NCBI GenBank assembly: GCA_019843655.1
Contig: JACDQD010000008.1
Span: 16,712,442 to 16,776,441, forward strand
Source of the DNA: Lethocerus indicus
Lineage: Eukaryota; Arthropoda; Insecta; Hemiptera; Belostomatidae
Length of the DNA: 64,000 nt
Direction: 5' to 3'
A program made the position numbers and the translations under genes. Numbering within the stretch: the stretch's first letter is position 1; each line of letters opens with the position of its first letter. Below the pieces are notes generated by a model. The model saw only the letters and a list, made by a program, of their open reading frames with translations, searched no databases and was not told the origin of the DNA. Positions 38,101 to 45,827 of the stretch are shown here, in pieces.

Positions 38101-40828
38101 CCGCGCAATTAAACACAGATTTAGTTGTAGATCAAATAACTTGTTGGTGTTTTTCCAGCCTAACCCCCTCCCCGGCACTCGCTGCCCCTCAGGAAAAGAA
38201 TCTCTCGCCTATTCTCGTCAGAGACTTGTCCCTTCGCCAGATTTGGAGCGCGGCATCAAATGGACAGAGCGGCCAATCGCCAAACCACTAGCATAACTTA
38301 TGCACTAATTAGTTGACTACGGACTTCGTTCAATCAGATACATATTCGGGGCGATAATACATAAACATCTGGGTCAAACCAATGTTTAATTAATATCTGT
38401 CAGTTGTCAGCTAGTGACAAGGAGCGACAAGTTATCTAGGATACTTGCGGTTTCTTCGCCATCATCGGTAGAATTCCGTTAGCAATATTAGAATGTTATG
38501 ATAATTAGTTGCTAAAAAAATGTATCGACATAAGAATGGTTGAAGATCCCACCTCATATATTAAATCTTATATATTGTTTCTTCCATTGTGATTACGTTG
38601 TTTCCATAATAGGACTGCAATATTATAGAGTTTAAATATGCCGAGGGTTCCATGGACTTTACCGCCTTACCTGGTTCACTCCGGTGTCTTCAACTTCCTC
38701 CTCCTTTTTCTGGAGTTTTCCCTTCTTTTTTTCCTTCCTCTTTTCTTCCTTCGGTTGAGTTTCGGCCAGTTTCTGAAAACTCCTCAGCAGTTTTCCCCAC
38801 TCGTTCATCTTATTTTTCAGATTGATTTCCGCCGGTGATTTTTTTTCGGGCTTTGCCTTTCCTGTAAATCAAAGGCAATTATTATTGCCCTGTTGTGACA
38901 ATTAAAAGACATAATAGTAAACTTAATGAAACTGGTTCTAATATACGAATAGAATCAGTGATGTATACGGGGGGGGTAGGGTAGGCAATGATTTAACGCA
39001 CCAGACGCCATCTGTCAGGAAGTGATTGAACTAGATTGTAATTATCTGATCTGTGACCTTATTTCTGATAGGCATTCTGTTATAGTATCTGGTATGCACG
39101 ATTGGACTGTGTTTTGTCGCACAAATATCAATATTTAGCAATAACAAAATTATATTTAGGAAACAAAAATAACGGTCCCCTTACTCGATTTAATCTTCTT
39201 TTTCGTGCCCTCTTTGTCTACTGGATTTTCAGACCCTTTCTGATCTCCTTCAGTTTTAGCAAGTTCTGAAAAAATGAAAATTTTGTAAATTTTTGGTACT
39301 ATCCCAAATCCTCTTCATGAGACAGAATGAGGCATTTGTTTATCAGGAATTATAATATTGTGTTTCACCTTCTTCAATTCGAATCATTCTTTTAGCTTCC
39401 TCTTCCTGAAGCCTGGCTGTTGCCATGTTGTAAACCCTCCTTTGAAGTGTTCCACCACCTATTTTCAGGAGTACTGAAAAATACATTGTATAAATTAAAT
39501 ATTATGGATTGAGCATGGGATTCCAGTGCATATCATGTTAAGACAATTTTATTTTGCTAGTCAGAGCAGTTATGTTAGCAATGTCAACCCCATAAGATTT
39601 AACCTTTAATTTAGATACTTTATTTGGAACATTTACTTTTTTAATTTAATTTTTTGTAAATAGTTTAATTTAATGAAAATTGATCACCTGTTATGACATT
39701 AAATGCCTCCGTGTGTGATAAATTGCATATCCAGTCTGAATCTCTTTCCATCACCTCTTTTAGTTTTCCCACAGGAATTGTCCTGTTGTCGTCAATCGGG
39801 ACTGTGTCATAGAGTGAGTTTGTGTACCTTGAAATATTAGAGTGTTTTAGAATCTTTGGAATAAAACACAAAACTCTTATAATAAAAAAAAAGTGTAAAA
39901 CTTACTGGGAGCAGGCATAAAGCATGTCCTTAGTTGGTGGGCCTATATAATTTGTTAGATGTGCAATGGTACTGGTACTCATAGTTGATACACATTCTAG
40001 TACAAAATGTAATTTTTCCACCCATGAAGTCCTTACAAACCAACTTTCCAAAGAGCTCAGCCTGCTGTTGAATTGTTTCAATTCATCTGCTTTGTCAGGC
40101 TCAAAAGAGATAGTTTGTATAGCCAAAATTGGTTTTTGACCTAAATAATACAATTAATAATTAATGCGATACAGAAAATAGTTCTTAAAAACATATAATT
40201 TTAAGTAATATCTTAGTATCTATATTATATAGTTTAAAATTCTGTGATTCATTTCACATACATTCAATGTCCACCTTTTCTTGAATGTCAGGATACTTAA
40301 ATACTGAAATCAATTGAAATATTAATTTAAAGTATACTATTATTAACTTAAGTAATATATTAATAAACAATAAATTAAATTTTTAATTGGCTGAGAAATT
40401 GTTTCTTCTAGATACTTTTTTCCAATTACATTGATAATATCTATAAAAATATACACTAATTTTGTTACAATTTTTTTTAAATTGTTACCTCTAGATTGAG
40501 TTTCTTCATTTTCTGTTTCATTTCTTGCATTAATGGCAATGACTGAAAGAAACAAAATTGAGATTTTAATTTTTTATGTAATATTTTATACTTAATAACT
40601 TGCATACAGTTATTAAGAACAATAAAAATATGTTTGTATTCTTTTTAAGTAAAAAAGAACCATTGTTCTATAAAAATGTTCAAGAGGATACAAGACATAT
40701 ATAGGATTACTACTGTTTGAATTATTAATATCTTCAATTTATGATTATCCATTTTTAAAGATGTAATTGTATATTTGCATTAATATTACCTTTAGTCAAA
40801 TGATCACTGGATTCACAACTACTATTTT
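25921..40828 (-). CDS. FBXW10: F-box/WD40-repeat protein, FBXW10-like (multi-exon gene)
   Basis: A probable SCF-type ubiquitin ligase substrate receptor: the F-box would bind Skp1 and the WD40 propeller the target. Eighteen exons join with consistent phases into one 814-residue frame. Order: an N-terminal domain (about residues 40-150), a Lys/Glu-rich basic linker (about 185-280), an F-box (about 282-315, IELLPLWINRPIFAALDKK, then SPYWR), a second linker, WD40 blades (about 410-690), and a basic tail ending NPYKFSFG. The layout, including a CG-H/Y segment just before the propeller and VISICEDGDLYVWD in the last blade, matches vertebrate FBXW10/CDRT1 as I remember it. The start codon is unresolved: a possible upstream exon ends at a donor at 41666 in the right phase but has no ATG. 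FBXW7 is unlikely because of the long N-terminal domain and linker. Confidence 0.75.
26328..26353 (-). CDS. Possible 26-nt microexon of the F-box/WD40 gene
   Basis: Exon 16 ends after one codon base but the last exon starts in phase 0, so an exon of length 2 mod 3 is needed. This stretch encodes ELRKDEGEM once joined and satisfies both phases. Its signals are weak: acceptor CCCAAAAAG with a poor pyrimidine tract, donor GTTACC. Confidence 0.35.
26558..26708 (-). CDS. F-box/WD40 gene exon 16
   Basis: Encodes VVTCYEGGITIFNFPYERKK followed by a basic stretch and SSIFEPKKNIKRDS. It closes the propeller and starts the basic tail. Acceptor CCTTCCTTCCAG, donor GTAAGT. Confidence 0.85.
27689..27730 (+). 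repeat. Divergent relative of the hammerhead-like repeat (copy D)
   Basis: CAGACGATGGCC-AAGCACCGAAACCTG matches the order ACGA, TGGC, GAAAC seen in copies A-C, but the downstream hairpin is poorly preserved. It lies in the intron between exons 15 and 16 of the F-box/WD40 gene. Confidence 0.3.
27935..28106 (-). CDS. F-box/WD40 gene exon 15, last WD blade
   Basis: Encodes VNGVAISRMKVISICEDGD, LYVWDVLTGKLLRRITVN and ends YDDHSK. Donor AAG|GTTGGT is weak but the join to exon 16 is in phase and sensible. Confidence 0.88.
30686..30831 (-). CDS. F-box/WD40 gene exon 14, WD blade
   Basis: Encodes DIAYGHVGEVTCLFSASPLI then ASSGSDGYVRLWNCREF, a textbook WD40 repeat ending in LW. Confidence 0.92.
31467..31490. 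repeat. Perfect 9-bp inverted repeat
   Basis: GCATGCTAA and TTAGCATGC separated by six bases in an intron. Could be a protein-binding palindrome or chance. Confidence 0.5.
31651..31802 (-). CDS. F-box/WD40 gene exon 13, WD blade
   Basis: Encodes FDWRECKCVWTNRLEMTG, then LTDDDFLYVGTEAGQIQVYD. The Asp-rich turn and QIQVYD strand fit a WD40 blade without the GH dipeptide. Confidence 0.9.
32172..32293 (-). CDS. F-box/WD40 gene exon 12, WD blade
   Basis: Encodes GWEIWTERDRKHYTGHTDT, IVALSPNRHYLASAGLDNLVK. The WEIW ends one blade and GHTDT to SAGLD starts the next. Confidence 0.9.
33181..33378 (-). CDS. F-box/WD40 gene exon 11, WD blades 1-2
   Basis: Encodes FAASPYIAANRRWLAISS, then FRLNGHEEPITAAAFHPGND and YLFTGSADTTLR. 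GHEEPITA...GSADTTLR is a clear WD40 blade (GH dipeptide to the SAD strand). Confidence 0.9.
33831..34298. mobile_element. MITE-like element with 38-bp terminal inverted repeats
   Basis: The left end (33831-33868) and the reverse complement of the right end (34261-34298) match at 35 of 38 positions, both starting CCGTAGATTTC and carrying GTTTCTGTCTCCTCT. The interior of about 390 bp has no meaningful coding. It lies within the intron between exons 10 and 11 of the F-box/WD40 gene. No clear target duplication was seen. The hammerhead-like repeat copy B lies just inside the left terminal repeat. Confidence 0.65.
33862..33910 (-). repeat. Hammerhead-like repeat (copy B)
   Basis: Minus strand: CTGAAGA, TGGC-GAGCA-GCCA, AAAC, then hairpin GGTCT-ACCAAA-AGACC. 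It has the full CTGAAGA core but GCCAAAAC instead of GCCGAAAC. It lies inside the inverted-repeat element. Confidence 0.5.
34469..34622 (-). CDS. F-box/WD40 gene exon 10, pre-propeller
   Basis: Encodes RPKSAVPSVSCPGPDAEMRR and ends AYCGRHTALVLA. The two phase constraints (enters after one base, exits after two) are both met. The YCG-x-HTALVL segment aligns with the FCG segment before the first WD blade of FBXW10. Confidence 0.75.
35780..35888 (-). CDS. F-box/WD40 gene exon 9, linker
   Basis: Encodes CSLPLALRTKIKKPTAKK, then IGRPKSAPASAKDQPDPE. Good acceptor CTTTTCAG and donor GTGAGT. A 17-base C run (35967-35983) lies about 80 bp upstream in the intron. Confidence 0.75.
36860..37033 (-). CDS. 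F-box exon
   Basis: Encodes IELLPLWINRPIFAALDKK, AVAAAKVSPYWRAAIEA, then a helical DMQTRKAFDKAIFKMEAK. The LP-x-(15)-L-D-(10)-VS-x-x-W spacing is that of an F-box, the Skp1-binding motif. Acceptor CTCACCAG, donor AAA|GTAAGT. Confidence 0.85.
37212..37260 (+). repeat. Hammerhead-like repeat (copy C)
   Basis: Plus strand: CTGAAGG, TGGC-GAGCA-GCC, GAAAC, then hairpin GGTCT-AGCAAA-AGGCC with one G-U pair. Flanking ACCGGTGAGGACAG matches the arms next to the other copies. Confidence 0.5.
38671..38861 (-). CDS. F-box/WD40 gene exon 7, Lys/Glu-rich linker
   Basis: Begins KAKPEKKSPAEINLKNKMNE and continues WGKLLRSFQKLAETQPKEE into a highly charged run that ends EDTGVNQ at a CAG|GTAAGG donor. Its end phase fits the F-box exon directly. 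Confidence 0.8.
39185..39265 (-). CDS. F-box/WD40 gene exon 6, Lys-rich linker
   Basis: Encodes LAKTEGDQKGSENPVDKEG and TKKKIKS; a low-complexity basic linker. Confidence 0.7.
39369..39473 (-). CDS. F-box/WD40 gene exon 5
   Basis: Encodes LLKIGGGTLQRRVYNMATA and a charged helix RLQEEEAKRMIRIEE. Acceptor TTTTTCAG, donor GTGAAA. Confidence 0.8.
39688..39827 (-). CDS. F-box/WD40 gene exon 4
   Basis: Encodes YTNSLYDTVPIDDNRTIP, then KLKEVMERDSDWICNLSHTE and AFNVIT, which continues into exon 5 as VLLKIGGG. Splice phases agree on both sides. Confidence 0.8.
39906..40140 (-). CDS. F-box/WD40 gene exon 3, N-terminal domain
   Basis: Encodes QKPILAIQTISFEPDKADEL through SWFVRTSWVEKLHFVLECV to DMLYACSQ. 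The region around SWVEKLHFVLEC corresponds in position to the helical N-terminal part of FBXW10 proteins. Confidence 0.8.
40489..40542 (-). CDS. F-box/WD40 gene exon 2
   Basis: Short exon encoding IAINARNETENEETQSR, acceptor TTTCAG, donor GTAACA. Phases match both neighbours. Confidence 0.6.
40790..40828 (-). CDS. F-box/WD40 gene, 5'-most resolved exon
   Basis: Encodes NSSCESSDHLTK between TTTTTCAG and GTAATA. It needs one upstream base to complete its first codon, so the start of the protein lies further upstream. Confidence 0.5.
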
Positions 40829-41665
40829 CTGAAAAAAAGAAAGTGAATAACCTTCAGTTTAATTCAAACAATTATAAAGGAAAGAAAATGTATTAGTGAA
40901 GTGGACAAAAATATTAATTCATGAGTTAACTCAATCTTGCAGCTTAATGCAATTACCAGATAAATTGGGAAGTAGGAGGAATGGTGGCTCTTCCATATAT
41001 AAAATCATTTACAAATATGCTTTCATTTTTGTAATCTGTTTTAAAATAACCGCTATTAGAACAGGATATCTAATTACTTGAATTTATATCATATGATTAT
41101 CATAAAGATAAAAATGAATATCACTGCTTTAAAGATGATGATCAATCATGATGCTATTTAATATATATTTATACTAATCATTGACAATTATAATTCTTTT
41201 ATAGACAATAATAGCTCATTTATTGTAACATTATTTTTCGTCAGTAATAGGAAGTACAGAAAAAAGCATGTTCTACTGCTCTTATTATTTGATTATAAGT
41301 ATAGCAGCATTTACATTTCAAATTGTTACATCCAGGTGCATAGGTTTTTATTCCTCATCTGTCCCCATGCTGAAGATAGTCAAAAACCTGTTCAGGACAC
41401 CCGTTGGCATAGGTTCAAGGTTTAATGTGACTGATGAGGTCGGAGGATGTCATGTGGTTAGGTCTAATAATTGGTCATAGGTATTCCTTATTGGGAAGAA
41501 TTACATACGTCCAAAATCAGTTAATGAACATTTCAAAAAGTATAATAAAATACACATGTTCGCGTGACATTCATTTTTTTATTGAATCTCGTTATTTTGT
41601 TGTCTCTAAAACATAGCATAGGCACTGGAAGAGTAATTAAGTATGTTATAGCTTATAGTTTTTAC

Positions 41666-41760
41666 CTTGTTGTCTTTGGGAGAATAGTGTTCTTCCTCTA
41701 GGGTGCTTGGCCAGACAATATCCCGCGAGGAGTAAAGTTCGTCTCAAAAATAGGTAAAAT
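41666..41760 (-). other. Possible 5' exon of the F-box/WD40 gene
   Basis: A donor-like CAAG|GTAAAA at 41666 ends a minus-strand frame (reading LLLAGYCLAKHPRGRTLFSQ) in the phase required by the exon at 40790-40828. The frame has no ATG before an upstream stop, so this is either 5' UTR or needs a further exon. The upstream boundary is a guess. Confidence 0.2.
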
Positions 41761-41834
41761 GATTGCACGATCAATTTCTGTGTTTTCGTTCATTTGATTT
41801 TTAGATAAGATCCACAATATAGAAATTTAACAAT

Positions 41835-42100
41835 ATGGTTTCGTCGAAACTGTGGTACGACTTACCGCTCAGCAAGACTGGAGGTAAAAGCAAAGAAACA
41901 TTGTTTTGAACGGATCATACGGGTAATTAATTGAGTTATTTGAAACTCGTATGTAACCCTTAAACAGGAAGATAATTCTTATAAAATACGAATAAATTAA
42001 ATCGTTCCAAATATTTACAGGTGGGTATACACCAGACGTAATTATTTGTTCCGGAGACTATAATTATTATGAGAGCGCTCGTAATATTTTTATTGGTTAA
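41835..42100 (+). CDS. Possible two-exon micropeptide ORF (42 residues)
   Basis: An ATG at 41835 opens MVSSKLWYDLPLSKTG, ending at a GAG|GTAAAA donor (exon 41835-41883). A clean acceptor ATATTTACAG leads to 42021-42100 in phase, encoding GYTPDVIICSGDYNYYESAR and NIFIG, then TAA. It is not a recognised protein. It sits between the divergent F-box/WD40 and CHIP genes, so it could be an upstream ORF of a long CHIP transcript, a separate small gene, or chance. Confidence 0.25.
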
Positions 42101-42428
42101 TTATTACATATGTCCAATCGTAGAAAACTAATCATTGCGACGATGCTTTGGGTTTATTTATGTTTTATTATTTTCGGTTAAGGCGTGACCACCATCTCGG
42201 TGGCACAATATTTTGGATCGGGGGCCGAGTCGGTAGCGCCACTGCCTCTTGGCCCTCAAACAACCGCATAGAAAAGAACCTGAACAAAACGTCAACTCCG
42301 TAATGGCTTTTAGTTCGTAGTTTGTATTTGTGGTTGAAGTTTGTTTGTGTGTTCTACCGGCCTTTTTTTTCCCGGGTGCTTGACCCGCCAAGTTCTTGCG
42401 TCCGGCCGTGTGAAGAAGTTCGTCCAAA
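42101..42428 (+). promoter_or_regulatory. CHIP 5' UTR and probable promoter region
   Basis: A locally GC- and CpG-richer patch from about 42180 to the CHIP start interrupts the surrounding AT-rich DNA, as expected for a housekeeping promoter. The start context CAAAATG fits insect initiation preferences. No TATA box was seen at a sensible distance. The divergent F-box/WD40 gene may share it. Confidence 0.4.
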
Positions 42429-42548
42429 ATGAGCAAGTACACTTACTCAACTGCCAATTTGACCGACAAAGAACTCAAGGATCAGGGCAACAGACATTTC
42501 GGTATGAGAAAGTACGAAGACGCAGTGGCCTGCTATACAAAAGCCATA
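42429..42548 (+). CDS. STUB1: CHIP exon 1
   Basis: Encodes residues 1-40, first TPR helix pair: [20 protein letters not shown]. Donor ATA|GTGAGT. Confidence 0.95.
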
Positions 42549-43585
42549 GTGAGTCGTTTTATTTGACTAATTTTGTAGAGAAACTAAGGGCAGTTCTTTA
42601 TCCTTGAAATTCTAATAATCTGTTATCCTCCGTTGTGCAGATTAAAAATCCTACTATGCCAATATACTTCACGAACAGAGCCCTTTGCCATTTGAAACTG
42701 AAACGGTGGGATGCCTCCTGTCAAGACTGTCGGAGGGCACTGGACATGGATTCAACACTAGTCAAAGGGCACTTTTTTCTGGGCCAAGCCTTATTAGAAA
42801 TGGAAAACTACGATGAAGCTATTAAGCACCTTCAAAGAGGTAACAGAGTCCTAATTCTGCAAGAAGTGTTTTATTATTCTTTTTGAAATGCCCATGTTAA
42901 TCCATGGGGTTGTTTGTACAGTTTTAGCGAGTTAAATTGATATTATTTACTGGGACCTATTTAAGTTGCCGTGGCAATGGTTCCATTTTGTATAATCCCA
43001 TATACCACCTTTCCAATTCTCAAACATATTTAAAAGAATGTGCGATTATTTTAGTAATCAAAGCATATGTTTCAATGTCTTATATGTCTGATAAATACTA
43101 TGAACATGTTTAATCTATTAAATTTTTGTTAAATTAAGAAAATATTAATGTTGAGTCTTTGATGTTATGTAATTTTATTGTTTTTGGAAAATTTGGTAAA
43201 TATTGTGCATTGCATATCTTCAATTTTCATTTATATACCTCCTAAGGGAACAGGTTAAGAGAAAAGGTTTTGTGCTGACTGTCAAGATTTGTATTTACTA
43301 AATTGCTCAGTATGCCATAATATTTTTTACCTTGAGCCATTTTTTTATTTCTGGTCTTAAAAAACACAGACTTATTGATTTAATATTAATTATTTTTTGC
43401 AATCATATTGTCAAATCATTGAATAAATGTTTAGGATAAATTAAATGCTGTTATAGATTGTATTGCTAAGAATAATTTCTCTTTAACTACAAAAACCTTT
43501 GTGAACATTTTCATATTTTAAATGACCTTGGTAAAAGCAGTTATCATGTTTATATTTTTATATATTTATTATATATATATTTATT

Positions 43586-43629
<44 letters not shown>

Positions 43630-44962
43630 TCAAAGACAGTTATATTATTATTGTTGCATATCAATATATATGAATGCTGATAATTATAAAATGAAGAGAA
43701 ACAGAAATAACAAGAAAATTAAATTAATTGAGAAATTGGAGAAATGCAATAATTGCCCATGTACTCTGTTTCAGCTAACGATTTGGCAAAGGAACAAAAA
43801 CTAAATTTTGGTGATGACATTGCCAGTCAGTTGAGGATAGCCAGGAAGAAACGGTGGAATGTTCAAGAAGAAAAGAGAATTACACAGGAGATTGAATTAT
43901 ATGCAAGTACTTTATTGAAGAGTTGATTAATTATCTGAATTATTGAAATAAATGTTCAAGTATGTATTGGACCAAATTAGTATATTGGCAGTGTTGATCT
44001 GTGAGGCTGAGGTAATTGAATATAAATAACCCCGTATAAATGAAAGTTAAAATTTTACAACTCATAAATAGAAAAATAAAATTTCATAGACCGCTATTCA
44101 AACTGACTGCTAGCATCGGTATATAAACTGTTAAGGAATGCTTTTGCAAAATGATGTCTGAAACATCAAGAGATCTAATTACTTTTGAAACACTTATCAG
44201 TCTATCATTATTCTTTTTTCTCATTGTTGTTTTTTTAGTAGAATGGTAGATATGGAATGTAAGAATATGAAGAGAGACACAAAGACATTGGCATTGTTAT
44301 CTTAAAATGCTGTAATGATTATTGTTGTATAGGTCAAGTGTACATGAAAATTCAGTATTGATGTCATAACCCTTATGTTTACTGTTGTTTTCATTCATCG
44401 AATATAACAAAATTAAGTAATTTATAATTTCTGCCAGACATATTTAACAAAATTGATCCACGAAGATGCAGACAGGCAACTACAGGAAGTAAAACAAAAT
44501 ATTGCAGGCCTCACTTTGGAAGAAGTGCAGAATAAAATAATGGAAATTGAAACAAAATGTGTATGTATTAAAGTTATTTATGTTCATTTGATGTAATTAG
44601 TTTTTCTATGTCGATAACTGAATTATTTGTTGTTTTTTTTTGTGCTTGTTTATACTGGAAAAAGGATAATAATGTGAGTGAACTTAGTGCATTATTTGCA
44701 AAAGTGGATGACAGGAGACGGGTAAGTTGGCATTTTTATTTACACATTTTACCAAACTAGCATGATATTCATATATCATATAATTAATAAAAATTATAAA
44801 CTAGATAATCGATAATTTAAATTTTGAAAATATAAGAAAGTAATCTGAATTCTAGACATATACATATCAATTATGAGTAATTCTTTAACGTATTGTGTGT
44901 TCATGACAAGAACTCATAATTTTTCATCAATATAAATTTAAATAGATGTCACTTTTGTGTCA

Positions 44963-45024
<62 letters not shown>

Positions 45025-45500
45025 TTATTTATTTATAATTAATGTATTTTTTTAATGTCATTTTAGAAACGCGATGTGCCAGATTATCTCTGCGGGAAAA
45101 TCAGTTTTGAAATATTGAGAGAGCCTGTTATTACACCCAGCGGAATCACCTATGAAAGAAAGGACATAGAAGAACATTTACAGGTAGGTTATAACTTTGT
45201 AGTTAAGTTTAGGATTTAACTATCCTAGTTAATTGCATATGTTATTATTGTTTTCCTTTGTCCACACTGCATGTGAAAACAATTTGGGATAATACTCGAA
45301 TCATACTTTTAGAAATTATGTTTTAATTCCTAAGATAATATTGACTATTAATTTTAAATTGATATTTCTTTCAGAGGGTTGGTCATTTTGATCCAGTGAC
45401 CAGGGTGAAACTAACTCAGGACCAATTGATACCGAACTTTGCAATGAAAGATGTTGTCGATGCTTTTATACAGGAAAATGAATGGGCACTTGATTACTGA
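42429..45500 (+). CDS. STUB1: CHIP, U-box E3 ubiquitin ligase and Hsp70/Hsp90 co-chaperone
   Basis: Complete seven-exon gene: 42429-42548, 42641-42839, 43775-43902, 44438-44560, 44665-44721, 45067-45183, 45375-45500; 289 residues, equal to insect CHIP. CHIP binds the EEVD tails of Hsp70/Hsp90 and ubiquitinates their clients in the cytosol. The TPR domain (about 11-125) keeps the carboxylate-clamp residues K17, N21, N52 and K82. A charged helical middle (about 140-205, with ARKKRWN) forms the dimerisation hairpin. The U-box (about 212-285) reads [32 protein letters not shown] and GHFDPVTR. The final residues ENEWALDY match the family C-terminus. Six introns, five GT-AG; intron 3 begins GC. The exons are unbroken. 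Confidence 0.97.
42641..42839 (+). CDS. STUB1: CHIP exon 2
   Basis: TPRs 2 and 3, including [18 protein letters not shown] and [20 protein letters not shown]. Acceptor GTTGTGCAG, donor GAG|GTAACA. Confidence 0.95.
43591..43622. repeat. (TA)n microsatellite in CHIP intron 2
   Basis: TA run of about 30 bp next to TTTA repeats. Confidence 0.9.
43775..43902 (+). CDS. STUB1: CHIP exon 3 (GC donor)
   Basis: Encodes [41 protein letters not shown]. The frame only matches the family if the donor is TAT|GCAAGT, a standard GC-AG intron. The nearby GTACTT would shift the frame. Confidence 0.9.
44438..44560 (+). CDS. STUB1: CHIP exon 4
   Basis: Coiled-coil region: [20 protein letters not shown], then [17 protein letters not shown]. 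Acceptor TTTCTGCCAG, donor TGT|GTATGT. Confidence 0.92.
44665..44721 (+). CDS. STUB1: CHIP exon 5
   Basis: Nineteen codons, [19 protein letters not shown], corresponding to the DELFSQVDE segment of vertebrate CHIP. Donor CGG|GTAAGT. Confidence 0.92.
44967..45020. repeat. (AT)n microsatellite in CHIP intron 5
   Basis: AT run of about 54 bp ending in TTTA repeats, roughly 45 bp before the exon 6 acceptor. Confidence 0.95.
45067..45183 (+). CDS. STUB1: CHIP exon 6, U-box first half
   Basis: Encodes [20 protein letters not shown] and [19 protein letters not shown]. The CGKISFE and TPSGITY motifs are diagnostic of the CHIP U-box. Confidence 0.97.
45375..45500 (+). CDS. STUB1: CHIP exon 7, U-box second half and stop
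   Basis: Encodes [41 protein letters not shown], then TGA. Confidence 0.97.
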   Translation, partial: RVGHFDPVTRVKLTQDQLIPNFAMKDVVDAFIQENEWALDY

Positions 45501-45758
45501 CTGCACGCACTGCAAGCACATGCCACCTACTTAATTCTGTGTATCGCCTTTTTTTGATTGGTTCAAATCGAAGAAAAACAAATCTCTCCAGATATTCTCA
45601 ATGGCGCTAACTGTGCCAGATTTATGTATAGAAATTCTTCTAGCAGAAATTATTTTAATTATGAGAAATTTAATTGGTAACATAATTACATTTTTTATTT
45701 TGAAGTTTTAGGTATAAATTTCGAATCTTTATTATTGATTTGTAAAGTGTATATACTT

Positions 45759-45762
<4 letters not shown>

Positions 45763-45808
<46 letters not shown>
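45763..45808. repeat. (AT)n microsatellite in the CHIP 3' region
   Basis: AT run of about 46 bp, just upstream of a candidate polyadenylation signal. Confidence 0.95.
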
Positions 45809-45811
<3 letters not shown>

Positions 45812-45821
45812 TATGGTTGGA

Positions 45822-45827
45822 AATAAA
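45822..45827 (+). terminator. Candidate CHIP polyadenylation signal AATAAA
   Basis: First AATAAA after the CHIP stop, about 320 bp downstream. Further AATAAA matches follow near 46247, 46651 and 47052, so a longer 3' UTR or alternative ends are possible. Confidence 0.4.

Noticed and set aside
42158..42442. Minus-strand 94-codon frame over the CHIP 5' region
   Set aside because: No splice context, overlaps the CHIP start; fits promoter/5' UTR composition.
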